This document shows, one piece after another, positions 1-8,994 of a stretch of DNA of 64,000 nt. Source of the DNA: Arenimonas soli (GTDB lineage: Bacteria > Pseudomonadota > Gammaproteobacteria > Xanthomonadales > Xanthomonadaceae); contig NZ_BMKC01000003.1 in assembly GCF_014643775.1 (NCBI RefSeq), positions 248,350-312,349 of the forward strand, in the 5' to 3' direction. How positions within the stretch are numbered: position 1 is the stretch's first letter; each line of letters opens with the position of its first letter. The notes under the pieces are model-generated. The model searched no databases. It saw only the letters and a program-made list of their open reading frames with translations, and had not been told where the DNA came from. The translations under genes were made by a program, and so were the position numbers.

Positions 1-364
1 GGCCGGCCACGGGCACTTCGGCCAGGGTGAGCAGGGCGCTGCGCGTCGGGCCGCTGCGCAGGGCACGCACGGCATCGGTGACCGCCTTCTGGAACTGCGG
101 GGCGCCGAACTTTCCGGATTCGCCCAGGCCCACCACCAGCACGCGCGGCGCCTTCACGCCGTCAAGGTCGTGCAGCAGGGCGGTCCGGCCGGTCTTGCCC
201 GAAAGGTCGCCGCGCTTGGCCAGCGTCGACAGCCGGCCCCCCGCTGCCTTGTCGATGGCCTTGCCCGATGCGGACAGGCTGCCATCGGCAAACAGGCCCA
301 CCACGACGCAGTCGACGTCGGCTTGGGTGGGTTCAGGGCGGTTCAGGCGAAATTCGAGGCTCAT
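1..364 (-). CDS. pepA: Leucyl aminopeptidase PepA, N-terminal part (cut by window edge)
   Basis: The 121 visible codons start MSLEFRLN at 364 and read off the left edge. They match the N-terminal macro-like domain of PepA, a cytosolic hexameric metallopeptidase that removes N-terminal residues and, in enterobacteria, also acts as the XerCD accessory protein. Typical segments are VVVGLFADG and [12 protein letters not shown]. The metal-binding catalytic domain lies outside the window, so activity cannot be judged. The gene is divergent from lptF with 72 bases between the start codons, the usual gammaproteobacterial arrangement. The family call rests on the N-terminal domain and the pepA/lptF neighbourhood. 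Confidence 0.88.
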   Translation of the reverse strand, partial: MSLEFRLNRPEPTQADVDCVVVGLFADGSLSASGKAIDKAAGGRLSTLAKRGDLSGKTGRTALLHDLDGVKAPRVLVVGLGESGKFGAPQFQKAVTDAVRALRSGPTRSALLTLAEVPVAG

Positions 365-375
365 GGGCGATCACC

Positions 376-405
376 GTTACAATTTGCAAACCCCGATTCT
401 AGCAA
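376..405 (-). promoter_or_regulatory. Possible sigma-70 promoter for pepA
   Basis: Read on the minus strand this is TTGCTA, an 18-base spacer, then TGTAAC, each 4 of 6 to the -35 and -10 consensus, ending 11 bases before the pepA start. The same bases on the plus strand contain TACAAT at 378-383, a good -10 that could serve lptF, although I see no -35 to match it. Confidence 0.35.
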
Positions 406-436
406 GCCCGTCCCCCTCCCAGCCCGGCGCCCCTGA

Positions 437-1516
437 ATGCTGCTCATCGAGCGTTACCTGCTGCGCCAATTCGCCCAGAACGTCGCTGCCGTCGCCGTGG
501 TCCTGCTGCTGGTGGGGCTGGGCGGCCTGCTCGTGGACCTGATGAGCGACATCGCGCGCGGCCAGGTGCCGGCCGGCCTGTTGCTGTCGCAGCTGGGCCT
601 GCGCTCGATCCAGGTGCTGCCGCTGCTGTTGCCGCTGGCCCTGTTCGTCGGCCTGCTGCTGGCGGTTGGCCGCCTCTACGGCGACAGCGAAATGGCCGTG
701 CTGGCATCCGTGGGGCTGGGGCCGCGGCAATTGTGGCGGCCGCTGGTCGCGGTGGCGCTTCCGGTGGCGTTGCTGGTCGCCGCGGCGTCGCTCTGGGCCG
801 CACCGGCGGGTGCGCGCCTGGCCCAGCGCATGGTCGAAGACGCCAACCGGTCCTTCCTGGTGGCGGGGCTGGAAGCCGGGCGTTTCATCGAGCTGCCGGG
901 CCGGGGCGGCATCCTCTATGTCGGCGACATCGACGCCGAGGGCTCGCGTTTTGGCCGCATGTTCGTGCAATCCGAGCGTGATGGCCGTATCGACGTGGTC
1001 ACCGCCCGCGAGGGCGAACTGATCCTCGAGGGCGAACGCGGCCGCTACCTGCTGCTGCGCGACGGCTTCCGGGTCGAGGGCAACCCCGCCGCGCGCGACT
1101 TCCGCATGATGCGTTTCCAGGAAAACGAACTGCAGGTGCCTGACCGCGAGCCCGATGTCGACGCCGACGAACTCAATGCCGTGCCGACCCGCGTGCTCTG
1201 GGCTTCCCCCGCGCCGGCCGCCCAGGCGGAGCTGCACTGGCGAATGGCGACGCCGCTGATCGTGCTGGTCCTTGGCGTGCTGGCCCTGCCGCTGGGCCGC
1301 GGGGAGCCGCGCCAGGCTCGCTACGGGCGCATCCTGGCGGCGCTGCTGATCTACATCAACGCCATGATCCTGCTGGTCCTGGGCAAGGGCTGGCTGGCGG
1401 TGGGCACGCTGCCGGCCTGGCTGGGCCTGTGGTGGCTGCTGCTGCCGATGGCGGCGCTGGCGGCCTGGCTTTACGCCATCGACGGGCGCCTGCCGCGCCG
1501 GCGGGTGCCGGCATGA
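437..1516 (+). CDS. lptF: LPS export ABC transporter permease LptF
   Basis: This inner-membrane permease pairs with LptG and the ATPase LptB to extract LPS from the inner membrane and push it onto the LptC-A bridge. The 359-residue protein has the YjgP/YjgQ layout: three membrane segments near residues 16-34, 58-80 and 102-122, a periplasmic beta-jellyroll domain at about 125-265, then three more near 268-288, 297-318 and 322-346. The N terminus MLLIERYLLRQF is typical. The stop codon overlaps the lptG start (ATGA), so the two are translationally coupled. lptB is not in this window. Confidence 0.95.
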   Translation: MLLIERYLLRQFAQNVAAVAVVLLLVGLGGLLVDLMSDIARGQVPAGLLLSQLGLRSIQVLPLLLPLALFVGLLLAVGRLYGDSEMAVLASVGLGPRQLWRPLVAVALPVALLVAAASLWAAPAGARLAQRMVEDANRSFLVAGLEAGRFIELPGRGGILYVGDIDAEGSRFGRMFVQSERDGRIDVVTAREGELILEGERGRYLLLRDGFRVEGNPAARDFRMMRFQENELQVPDREPDVDADELNAVPTRVLWASPAPAAQAELHWRMATPLIVLVLGVLALPLGRGEPRQARYGRILAALLIYINAMILLVLGKGWLAVGTLPAWLGLWWLLLPMAALAAWLYAIDGRLPRRRVPA

Positions 1517-2613
1517 TGCTGCGGCGGCCGGGCCGCATCGACGCCTACCTGGCGCGCACCGTGCTGGTGTCGACCCTGGCTGCCTGGGTGGTGTTGCTGG
1601 GTTTCGACGTGCTCACCGCGATGGTGAACGAACTCGACGAGGTGGGCGAGGGCGGCTACACGCTCAGCCATGCCTTCCTTTACACGCTCTACACGGTTCC
1701 GCGGCGCACCTACGAGCTGTTTCCCACCACGGCGCTCATCGGCACCGTGCTCGGCCTGGGCGGGCTGGCGGCACGTTCGGAGCTGACCGCCATGCGCGCC
1801 GTCGGGCTGTCGCGGCTGCGCATCGGCCTGGGGGCCCTGGGCTCGAGCGGCCTGCTGGCCCTGGTGATGGTGGTCAACGCCGAAACCGTGGCGCCCATGG
1901 GTGAACAGCAGGCGCAGCTGGTGGCCAACTCGGCCAAGGCCGGTGACGTGGTGATGGCGCGGGTGTCGGGACTGTGGGCGCGCGAGGGCAATCTTTTCCT
2001 CAATGCCCGCGACGGCCAGCGCCGCGAACTGGACGGCAAGGCCTGGACCGAACTGCAGGGCGTTCGCCTGTACGAATTCGACGACGAAGGCCGCCTGCTG
2101 TCGCTGGCCGAAGCGAAGTCGGCCGAACACCGCGACGGCCAGTGGTTGCTCAGGGACCTGCGGCGCAGCCGGTTCGGCGAACGTTCGGTCCAGGTCGAAA
2201 CCCACGCATCGGAAGCCTGGACCACGGCCCTGGGCGACGAAGTGGTGTCGTCGGCGGTGGCGCGGCCGCGCTACCTGTCGAGCGCCGAACTGCAGCGCAA
2301 CATCACCTACCTCGAACGCAACGGCCTGGACGCCAAGGCTTTCGAGAACGCCTACTGGGCGCGCTGGTTCTATCCGCTCAACGTGGTGGTGCTGTGCCTG
2401 TCGGCGCTGCCCTTCGCCTTTGGTTCGCTGCGTTCCGGCGGTTTCGGCAAGCGCCTGTTCATCGCCATCGTCATCGGCATCGCCTACCTGCTGGCGCAGC
2501 GGCTGGTCGTGAGTCTTTCCGACGTCTACCGCTTCGATGCGCGCCTGGCCTACCTGCTGCCGCCGCTGGGACTGCTGGCGGTGACCTGGGGGCTGTTCGC
2601 CCGGCGCGATTAG
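1513..2613 (+). CDS. lptG: LPS export ABC transporter permease LptG
   Basis: The second permease half of the LptB2FG transporter has 366 residues. It has three N-terminal membrane segments (about residues 14-34, 52-85 and 105-125), a periplasmic domain, and three C-terminal segments ending at GLFARRD. A longer reading frame begins upstream at 1429, but the ATG at 1513 overlaps the lptF stop and gives the standard start MMLRRPGRID, so I chose it. ATG at 1516 is an equally possible in-frame start. The stretch after GSLRSGGFGKRL is the typical LptG loop. Confidence 0.94.
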   Translation: MMLRRPGRIDAYLARTVLVSTLAAWVVLLGFDVLTAMVNELDEVGEGGYTLSHAFLYTLYTVPRRTYELFPTTALIGTVLGLGGLAARSELTAMRAVGLSRLRIGLGALGSSGLLALVMVVNAETVAPMGEQQAQLVANSAKAGDVVMARVSGLWAREGNLFLNARDGQRRELDGKAWTELQGVRLYEFDDEGRLLSLAEAKSAEHRDGQWLLRDLRRSRFGERSVQVETHASEAWTTALGDEVVSSAVARPRYLSSAELQRNITYLERNGLDAKAFENAYWARWFYPLNVVVLCLSALPFAFGSLRSGGFGKRLFIAIVIGIAYLLAQRLVVSLSDVYRFDARLAYLLPPLGLLAVTWGLFARRD

Positions 2614-2625
2614 GCACTGCGTGGA

Positions 2626-3093
2626 TCAGCGGCGCGGCGGCGCGTCCAGCCGCACCAGCACGGTGCCGCTGGCTAGGTCGTGCCAGCCACGTCGGTTGCG
2701 GTCCACCAGGCACCACAGCAAGCCCAGGCCAGCGGCCGCCAACGACACGGTCGCCACCGCATATCGAATCAGCAGGGCGCGCAGCGGCGGGCGCCGGCCG
2801 TCGGCCTGCAGTACCTTCAGCCGCCAGGGCCGCATGCCCAGCGTCTGGCCGCCGCGGTGCCAGGAAAACACCGCGTAAAAGCCCGTCACGGCCCACAGCA
2901 GCGCCAGCTCCAGCCAGGCAACCAGGCTGCCGGGTTCCACCGGCTCGCCGCCCCTGACCACGAGCACCAGGGCGCTGGTCGCGAACCACAGCGCCAGCAC
3001 CGGGAAAAAGTCATAGACCAGGGCGAACAGGCGCCAGCCCAGGTGGGCCGGGCGGGCGCTCGCGGCGCTCGGCGGGGAAGGGTTTTCGGACAT
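2626..3093 (-). CDS. RDD-family integral membrane protein
   Basis: This 155-residue protein starts MSENPSPP. It contains the RDD signature (LGWRLFALVYDFF near residues 18-30), GQTLGMRPWRLKV near 82-94, and a C-terminal VDRNRRGWHDLASGT, as in RDD proteins. Four hydrophobic stretches suggest four membrane passes. Function is unknown in most members; some have been linked to ion transport. It is convergent with lptG (12 bases between stop codons) and divergent from xerD, so it is its own transcription unit. The frame stays open far upstream through xerD, but the family signature fixes this start. Confidence 0.85.
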   Translation of the reverse strand: MSENPSPPSAASARPAHLGWRLFALVYDFFPVLALWFATSALVLVVRGGEPVEPGSLVAWLELALLWAVTGFYAVFSWHRGGQTLGMRPWRLKVLQADGRRPPLRALLIRYAVATVSLAAAGLGLLWCLVDRNRRGWHDLASGTVLVRLDAPPRR

Positions 3094-3138
3094 CGCGACA
3101 GCATAGCCGGGGCCGGTGCCGGCCGTTAAGCTGCCGGC

Positions 3139-4092
3139 ATGCCCGCCCGTTCCCCCGCCGACCGACGCGCCCGCGCCCAGTCCCTGCCGCCGGCCTCGGA
3201 GGCCGACCAGCGGGCGATCACGGGCTTCCTGGACCGGGCCTGGGCCGAAAGTGGCCTGGCCCGGCTGACCCTGGACAGTTACCGGCGCGACCTCGAGGGC
3301 CTGGCCCGCTGGCTGGCCGCGCGGGGGCAAAGCCTGGGCGCCGTCGACCGGCAGGGCCTGTTCGAGTACCTGGCCTACCGCACCACCGCCGGTTACGCCG
3401 CGCGCAGCAATGCCCGGCTGCTTTCGGCGCTGCGGGCCTACTTCGCCCAGCAGGCGCGGCTGGGCCTGCGCGACGAGGACCCGACGGCGAGGCTGGACCC
3501 GCCCAAGCTGCGCCGCAGCCTGCCCAAGGCCCTGTCCGAAAGCGAAGTCGAAGCCCTGATCCAGGCGCCGGACACCGGGACGCCCGCGGGCCTGCGCGAC
3601 CGCGCCATGGTCGAGCTGATGTACGCCACCGGCCTGCGGGTGAGCGAGCTGGTGAACCTGCCGGCGATGGCGGTGAACCTTCGCCAGGGCGTGCTGCGGG
3701 TCACCGGCAAGGGCGGCAAGGACCGCCTGGTGCCGCTGGGTGAAGAGGCCCAGCACTGGCTGCAGGCCTACCTGGACCAGGCCCGGCAGGTCCTGGCCGG
3801 CGGGCGGGCGACGGCGCCGCTGTTCCTGGGCCGGGGCGGCGAGGCGCTCAGCCGCCAGCAGTTCTGGAACGTGGTCAAACGCCTTGCCGCGGTGTCGGGC
3901 ATCGACCCGGCGCGGGTCAGCCCGCACGGGCTGCGGCACAGTTTCGCCACCCACCTGCTCAACCACGGCGCCGACCTGCGCACCCTGCAGATGCTGCTGG
4001 GCCACAGCTCGCTCTCGACCACCCAGATCTACACCCTGGTCGCCCGCGAAGGCCTCAAGCGCCTGCACCAGCAACACCACCCGCGCGCCTGA
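3139..4092 (+). CDS. xerD: Site-specific tyrosine recombinase XerD
   Basis: XerD acts with XerC at dif to resolve chromosome dimers, under FtsK control. The protein has 317 residues. The N-terminal SAM-like core-binding domain spans about 23-110 and the catalytic domain 130-310. All catalytic residues are present: R167 (ATGLRVSEL), K191 (GKGGKDR), H263 and R266 (HGLRHSF), H289 (LLGHSS) and nucleophile Y298 (TTQIYT). Each is offset by 19 from E. coli XerD, reflecting a longer N terminus. It is followed by dsbC, the conserved xerD-dsbC pairing. A TAAGCT box ends only 6 bases before the ATG, so a leaderless transcript is possible. Confidence 0.95.
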   Translation: MPARSPADRRARAQSLPPASEADQRAITGFLDRAWAESGLARLTLDSYRRDLEGLARWLAARGQSLGAVDRQGLFEYLAYRTTAGYAARSNARLLSALRAYFAQQARLGLRDEDPTARLDPPKLRRSLPKALSESEVEALIQAPDTGTPAGLRDRAMVELMYATGLRVSELVNLPAMAVNLRQGVLRVTGKGGKDRLVPLGEEAQHWLQAYLDQARQVLAGGRATAPLFLGRGGEALSRQQFWNVVKRLAAVSGIDPARVSPHGLRHSFATHLLNHGADLRTLQMLLGHSSLSTTQIYTLVAREGLKRLHQQHHPRA

Positions 4093-4175
4093 ACCCATCC
4101 CTGCCTGTGCGAGAATCCCTGAACTTTCCGGCCCGCGATGGGTCGGAACCGAAACGCCGCAAGGAACACCCCCTG

Positions 4176-4973
4176 ATGATCCGTCCCACCCTGCTTGCCC
4201 TGGTCTTCTCCGCTTCCCTGGCCGCCTGCGCCGCTGACAGCCCGGCCCCGGCCGACGGCAAGCCCGCCGCCAATGCCACCGCAAACGCGCCGGCCAGGGC
4301 CGACGCCGACGCGCGCGCCCGCATCGAGGCCTCGCTGCAGACACTGGCGCCGGGCACGCGTGTGGACGCGGTCGCACCTTCGCCGATCCCGGGCTACCTT
4401 GAGGTCGCCGTCGGCGCCCGCGTCATCTACGTCTCCGAGGACGGCAAGCGGCTACTCCAGGGCGCGCTGATCGACATCGCCAGCCGGGACAACCTCACCC
4501 TGGCCAGCGAAGCCAGGCTGCGCCGCGACATACTGGCCAGCGTGGGCGACGAATCCAGCATCACCTTCGCAGCAGCCGACCCGAAACACGAAGTGACGGT
4601 GTTCACCGACATCGACTGCGGTTTCTGCCGGCGCATGCACAACGAGATCGCCGAATACAATCGCCTGGGCATCTCCGTGAACTACCTGTTCTATCCGCGT
4701 GCGGGCATTGGGTCGGAATCCTTCCAGAAGGCCGTCAACGTCTGGTGCGCCCCGGACCGCCGCAAGGCCCTGACCGCGGCCAAGGCCGGCAAGGACCTGC
4801 CGCGCAAGGACTGCACCAACCCCGTCACGCGGGACTACGACCTGGGCCGCCGCGTGGGCCTGGACGGCACCCCGGCGATCTACGCCGCCGACGGGACGCA
4901 CCTGGGCGGCTTCGTGCCGCCGGCCGAACTGCTGGCCCGGCTGGAGCAGGTCGGCACCGGATCGGTGGAATGA
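4176..4973 (+). CDS. dsbC: DsbC-type thiol:disulfide isomerase, predicted lipoprotein
   Basis: This periplasmic disulfide isomerase repairs wrong disulfides and is kept reduced by DsbD. The 265-residue protein has an N-terminal dimerisation domain (about 45-115) and a thioredoxin-like catalytic domain (about 135-262). The redox site is CGFC at C148-C151, a second Cys pair sits at C191 and C213, and the cis-proline is in GTP at P233. The signal peptide ends LAAC with Cys18, a lipobox, so it is probably membrane-anchored, unlike soluble E. coli DsbC. I chose the ATG at 4176 because AAGGAA at 4161-4166 precedes it; an upstream in-frame ATG at 4107 would bury the signal peptide. Confidence 0.9.
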   Translation: MIRPTLLALVFSASLAACAADSPAPADGKPAANATANAPARADADARARIEASLQTLAPGTRVDAVAPSPIPGYLEVAVGARVIYVSEDGKRLLQGALIDIASRDNLTLASEARLRRDILASVGDESSITFAAADPKHEVTVFTDIDCGFCRRMHNEIAEYNRLGISVNYLFYPRAGIGSESFQKAVNVWCAPDRRKALTAAKAGKDLPRKDCTNPVTRDYDLGRRVGLDGTPAIYAADGTHLGGFVPPAELLARLEQVGTGSVE

Positions 4974-4980
4974 GCGCGCC

Positions 4981-5008
4981 GGCCGGGCCCCGGGCCCGGC
5001 CTTGGTTT
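4981..5008 (+). terminator. Rho-independent terminator after dsbC
   Basis: A perfect 9-bp GC stem (4981-4989 with 4993-5001) and a 3-base CCG loop are followed by TTGGTTT. It lies 7 bases after the dsbC stop and just before the purL promoter box. Confidence 0.6.
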
Positions 5009-5013
5009 ACAAT
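5008..5013 (+). promoter_or_regulatory. Likely -10 element of purL
   Basis: TACAAT (5 of 6 to consensus), followed by TGGCGGC, sits 33 bases before the purL ATG. No convincing -35 is visible because the dsbC terminator occupies that position. The same box precedes glyA and ribE. Confidence 0.45.
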
Positions 5014-5046
5014 TGGCGGCTCGCTTCCCCTGGGATCTGTGCGGAC

Positions 5047-8000
5047 ATGATCGTCCTCGAGGGCCTGCCGGCCCTGTCGCCTTTCCGGCACGAACGTCTC
5101 CAAGCCCGCCTGCAGCAGCTCGTGCCCGGGCTCCGGCTTACCGGCGCCTGGTTCGTCTACTTCATCGAACCCGAGTCCGGCGCCAGCCCGGACACCGCCG
5201 CGCTGGGCCGCATCCTCGAAGGCTGCGTGTCCTTCGAAGCGCCCGCGCCCGGCGCCAGCCCGCGCTTCGTGGTGCCGCGCCTGGGCACGATGTCGCCCTG
5301 GGCCAGCAAGGCCACCGAAATCCTGCGCGGCGCCGGCCTGTCGGTGAAGCGCGTCGAACGCGGCACCCGCCTCGACCTCGAAGGCTTGCCCGGCGCCGAC
5401 GACCCGCGCTGGCCCAGGCTCGCCCGCATCCTGCACGACCCGATGACCCAGTCCCTGCTCGAGGCGCGCGAACAGGCCTCGGCGCTTTTCGTGGCCGGCC
5501 AGCCCGGCCAGGTCGAACGCATCGCCCTCGACCAGCTTCAAGCCGCCAACCGCCGCCTGGGCCTGGCCCTGTCGGAAGACGAAATCGACTACCTGCGCCG
5601 CCGTTACGGCGACCTGGGCCGCGACCCGTCCGACGCCGAACTGATGATGTTCGCGCAGGCCAATTCCGAACACTGCCGGCACAAGATCTTCAACGCCGAC
5701 TGGACCATCGACGGCGAACAGCAAAGCCATTCGCTGTTCCGCATGATCAAGAACACCCACGCGCGCAGCCCGCAGCTCACCCTCACCGCCTACAGCGACA
5801 ACGCCGCGGTGGTGCAGGGTCATCCCGGCGCGCGCTTCCGGCCCGAAGCCGGCACCGGCGAATACGGCCACAGCGCGCCGATGGACTCGGCCTTCGCCAT
5901 CAAGGTCGAAACCCACAACCACCCGACCGCCATCTCGCCCTTCCCGGGCGCCGCCACCGGCGCCGGCGGCGAAATCCGCGACGAGGGTGCCACCGGTCGC
6001 GGCGGCAAGCCCAAGGCCGGCCTCACCGGTTTTTCGGTGTCGCACCTGCGCATTCCGTCGTTGCCCCAGCCCTGGGAAAACGAACGCCCGCTCAACCCGC
6101 GCATGGCCACGGCGCTGGAAATCATGACCGACGGCCCGATCGGCGCCGCTGCGTTCAACAACGAATTCGGCCGCCCCGCGCTGGCCGGTTATTTCCGCAG
6201 CTTCGAGCAGGCCACCGACCAGCCCGGCCTGGTGCGCGCCTACGACAAGCCGATCATGCTGGCCGGCGGCCTGGGCGCCATCGATCCCTCCCAGGTCACC
6301 AAGCTGGGCCTGCGCCCGGGTGACGCGGTGGTGGTGCTGGGCGGCCCGGCGATGCTCATCGGCCTGGGCGGCGGCGCCGCTTCGTCGGTGGCCTCGGGCC
6401 AGAGCTCGGAAGACCTCGACTTCGCCTCGGTGCAGCGCGACAACCCCGAGATGCAGCGCCGCTGCCAAGAAGTCATCGACCGCTGTTTCGCCCAGGGCGA
6501 ACGCAACCCCATCCTGACCGCCCACGACGTCGGCGCAGGTGGCCTGTCCAACGCCATCCCGGAATTGCTGCACGACTCCAACGTCGGCGGCGTCATCGAC
6601 ATGGCGAAGATCCCCAGCGACGACCCCTCGCTGTCGCCCATGCAGCTGTGGTCGAACGAGGCGCAGGAACGTTACGTGCTGGGCGTCGCCGCCGACCGCG
6701 TGGCCGATTTCGAAGCCATCTGCCGGCGCGAGCGCGCCGTGTTCGCGGTCGTCGGCCATGCCACCGCCGAAGAGCGCCTGGTGCTGCGCGCGCCCGACGA
6801 CAGCACGCCCATTGATCTGCCGATGGACCTGCTGTTCGGCAATTCACCCAAGATGCTTCGCGACACCCAGCGTGAGCCGGCCCCGCGCTGGCCGCGCCTG
6901 GACAGCGGGAAGCTCGACCTGCACGAAGCCGGCCTGCGCGTGCTGGCGCACCCGACGGTGGCGTCGAAGAACTTCCTGGTCACCATCGGCGACCGCAGCG
7001 TCGGCGGCCTGTGTTCGCGCGACCAGATGGTCGGCCCCTGGCAGCTGCCGCTGGCCGACGTCGCCATCACCCTGACCGACTTCAACGGCGTCGCCGGCGA
7101 AGCCATGGCCGTGGGCGAACGCACGCCGCTGGCCCTGATCGATGCCGCCGCGTCGGCGCGCATGGCCGTGGGCGAAGCCATCACCAACCTCGCCGCGGCC
7201 CCGGTGGCTTCGCTCGAGGAAGTGAAGCTGTCGGCCAACTGGATGGCGGCGGCCTCGTTCCCGGGCGAAGACGCGGCGCTGTTCGACGCGGTCAAGGCCG
7301 TGGGCATGGAACTGTGCCCCGAGCTCGACCTGTCGATCCCGGTCGGCAAGGACTCGCTGTCCATGCAGGCGCAGTGGCAGGCCGATGAAGGCCCGCAAAA
7401 GGTCGTTTCGCCGGTGTCGCTGGTGGTCAGCGCCTTCGCCCGCGTCGCCGACGCGCGCCGGCAGCTGCTGCCGGTGCTCGACCGCGGCGCCGATTCCGAA
7501 ATCTGGCTGATCGGCCTGGGCGCCGGCCAGCGGCGCATGGGCGGCTCGATCCTGGCCCAGGTGCACGGCGCCTTCGGCGGTGCCTGCCCGGACCTGGACG
7601 AACCCGGCCGCCTGCGCGCCTTCTTCGACCTGATCCAGGCCGCGCGCGCCGACGACCTGCTGCTGGCCTACCACGACCGTTCCGACGGCGGCGCCTTCGC
7701 GGCGCTGTGCGAGATGGCCTTCGCCGGCCACTGCGGCCTGGAGCTCAACCTCGAAGGTTGGGGCGACGACGCCTTCGCCGCGCTGTTCAATGAAGAACTG
7801 GGCGCGGTGGTGCAGATCGCGTCCGAAGACCGCGTCGCCTTCGCCGACCTGGTGAATCGCCACGACCTCACCCACTGCGCCCAGCGCATCGGCAAGCCGA
7901 CCACGGCGCCGGTGGTGCGGGTCAACCAGGGCCGCGACCTGCTGGCCGAGTGGAGCTGGCAGCAGTTGTTCGGCGCCTGGTGGTCGGTGACGCACGCCAT

Positions 8001-8901
8001 CCAGGCACTGCGCGACGATCCGGCCGGGGCCGACGGCGAACGTGCCGCGCGCCTGGACTTCGCCGATCCCGGCCTGTCGCCGGTGCTCACGTTCGACCCG
8101 GCCCAGGACATCGCCGCGCCCTACATCCATACCGGCGTGCGCCCGAAGGTCGCCGTGCTGCGCGAACAGGGCGTCAACGGCCAGGTGGAAATGGCAGCCG
8201 CCTTCGACCGCGCCGGCTTCAGCGCCGTCGACGTGCACATGACCGACCTCATCGAGGGCCGGCACCGGCTGGAAGACTTCAAGGGCCTGGCGGCCTGTGG
8301 CGGCTTCAGCTACGGCGACGTGCTGGGCGCGGGCCGCGGCTGGGCCACGTCCATCCTCGAACGCCCGGACCTGCGCGAGCAGTTCGCGCGTTTCTTCGAA
8401 CGCCCCGACAGCTTCAGCCTGGGCGTGTGCAACGGCTGCCAGATGCTGGCCCAGCTCAAGGGCCTGGTGCCCGGTGCCGAACACTGGCCGCGTTTCCTGC
8501 GCAACCGCAGCGAACAGTACGAAGCCCGCCTGGCGCTGGTGGAAGTGCTGGACTCGCCCTCGATCCTGCTGGCCGGCATGGCCGGTTCACGCATCCCGGT
8601 GGTGGTGGCCCATGGCGAAGGCCAGGCCCGCTTCGACCAGCCGGGCCACCAGGACCAGGCGGCGGTGGCGCTGCGATTCGTCGACAACAGCGGCGCCGTC
8701 ACCGAGGCTTACCCGGCCAATCCCAATGGCTCCCCGGCCGGCATCACCGGCCTGGCCAGCCGCGACGGCCGCGCCACGCTGATGATGCCGCACCCCGAGC
8801 GCGTGTTCCGGACCCTGCAGATGAGCTGGCACCCGGCCGGCTGGGGCGAGGACTCGCCCTGGATGCGCATGTTCCGCAACGCCCGCGCCTGGGTCGGCTG
8901 A
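5047..8901 (+). CDS. purL: Phosphoribosylformylglycinamidine synthase PurL (single-chain)
   Basis: PurL catalyses the fourth step of purine synthesis, converting FGAR plus glutamine and ATP to FGAM in the cytoplasm. The 1284-residue protein is the large fused form of Gammaproteobacteria: an N-terminal PurS-like region, a linker, two AIRS-like ATP-binding halves ([10 protein letters not shown] is a signature), and a C-terminal class I glutamine amidotransferase with nucleophile C1128 in GVCNGCQML and H1249/E1251 in MPHPERVF. The ATG at 5047 gives [14 protein letters not shown], like E. coli PurL. An upstream in-frame TTG at 5002 lies inside the promoter box and was rejected. It is transcribed alone. 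Confidence 0.97.
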   Translation: MIVLEGLPALSPFRHERLQARLQQLVPGLRLTGAWFVYFIEPESGASPDTAALGRILEGCVSFEAPAPGASPRFVVPRLGTMSPWASKATEILRGAGLSVKRVERGTRLDLEGLPGADDPRWPRLARILHDPMTQSLLEAREQASALFVAGQPGQVERIALDQLQAANRRLGLALSEDEIDYLRRRYGDLGRDPSDAELMMFAQANSEHCRHKIFNADWTIDGEQQSHSLFRMIKNTHARSPQLTLTAYSDNAAVVQGHPGARFRPEAGTGEYGHSAPMDSAFAIKVETHNHPTAISPFPGAATGAGGEIRDEGATGRGGKPKAGLTGFSVSHLRIPSLPQPWENERPLNPRMATALEIMTDGPIGAAAFNNEFGRPALAGYFRSFEQATDQPGLVRAYDKPIMLAGGLGAIDPSQVTKLGLRPGDAVVVLGGPAMLIGLGGGAASSVASGQSSEDLDFASVQRDNPEMQRRCQEVIDRCFAQGERNPILTAHDVGAGGLSNAIPELLHDSNVGGVIDMAKIPSDDPSLSPMQLWSNEAQERYVLGVAADRVADFEAICRRERAVFAVVGHATAEERLVLRAPDDSTPIDLPMDLLFGNSPKMLRDTQREPAPRWPRLDSGKLDLHEAGLRVLAHPTVASKNFLVTIGDRSVGGLCSRDQMVGPWQLPLADVAITLTDFNGVAGEAMAVGERTPLALIDAAASARMAVGEAITNLAAAPVASLEEVKLSANWMAAASFPGEDAALFDAVKAVGMELCPELDLSIPVGKDSLSMQAQWQADEGPQKVVSPVSLVVSAFARVADARRQLLPVLDRGADSEIWLIGLGAGQRRMGGSILAQVHGAFGGACPDLDEPGRLRAFFDLIQAARADDLLLAYHDRSDGGAFAALCEMAFAGHCGLELNLEGWGDDAFAALFNEELGAVVQIASEDRVAFADLVNRHDLTHCAQRIGKPTTAPVVRVNQGRDLLAEWSWQQLFGAWWSVTHAIQALRDDPAGADGERAARLDFADPGLSPVLTFDPAQDIAAPYIHTGVRPKVAVLREQGVNGQVEMAAAFDRAGFSAVDVHMTDLIEGRHRLEDFKGLAACGGFSYGDVLGAGRGWATSILERPDLREQFARFFERPDSFSLGVCNGCQMLAQLKGLVPGAEHWPRFLRNRSEQYEARLALVEVLDSPSILLAGMAGSRIPVVVAHGEGQARFDQPGHQDQAAVALRFVDNSGAVTEAYPANPNGSPAGITGLASRDGRATLMMPHPERVFRTLQMSWHPAGWGEDSPWMRMFRNARAWVG

Positions 8902-8915
8902 CGGCGCATTCCTAC

Positions 8916-8941
8916 GCCCTCGCCCGGCCGCGGGGGAGGGC
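8916..8941 (+). terminator. Weak hairpin between purL and gspE
   Basis: GCCCTC at 8916-8921 pairs with GAGGGC at 8936-8941, and an inner CCC/GGG may extend the stem. There is no T tract, so termination is uncertain. It sits 15 bases after the purL stop. Confidence 0.3.
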
Positions 8942-8994
8942 AGGGGCGGGGGCAACCTGCTAAATTCCGGGCTCCCCCAGACGTGGAGCCCCGC

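Noticed and set aside
3094-4377. Upstream extension of the RDD protein across xerD
   Set aside because: XerD has all six catalytic residues on the plus strand, and the RDD family start is at 3093.
4825-8484. Long minus-strand open frames opposite purL
   Set aside because: purL is unmistakable on the plus strand; the antisense products are low-complexity shadows.
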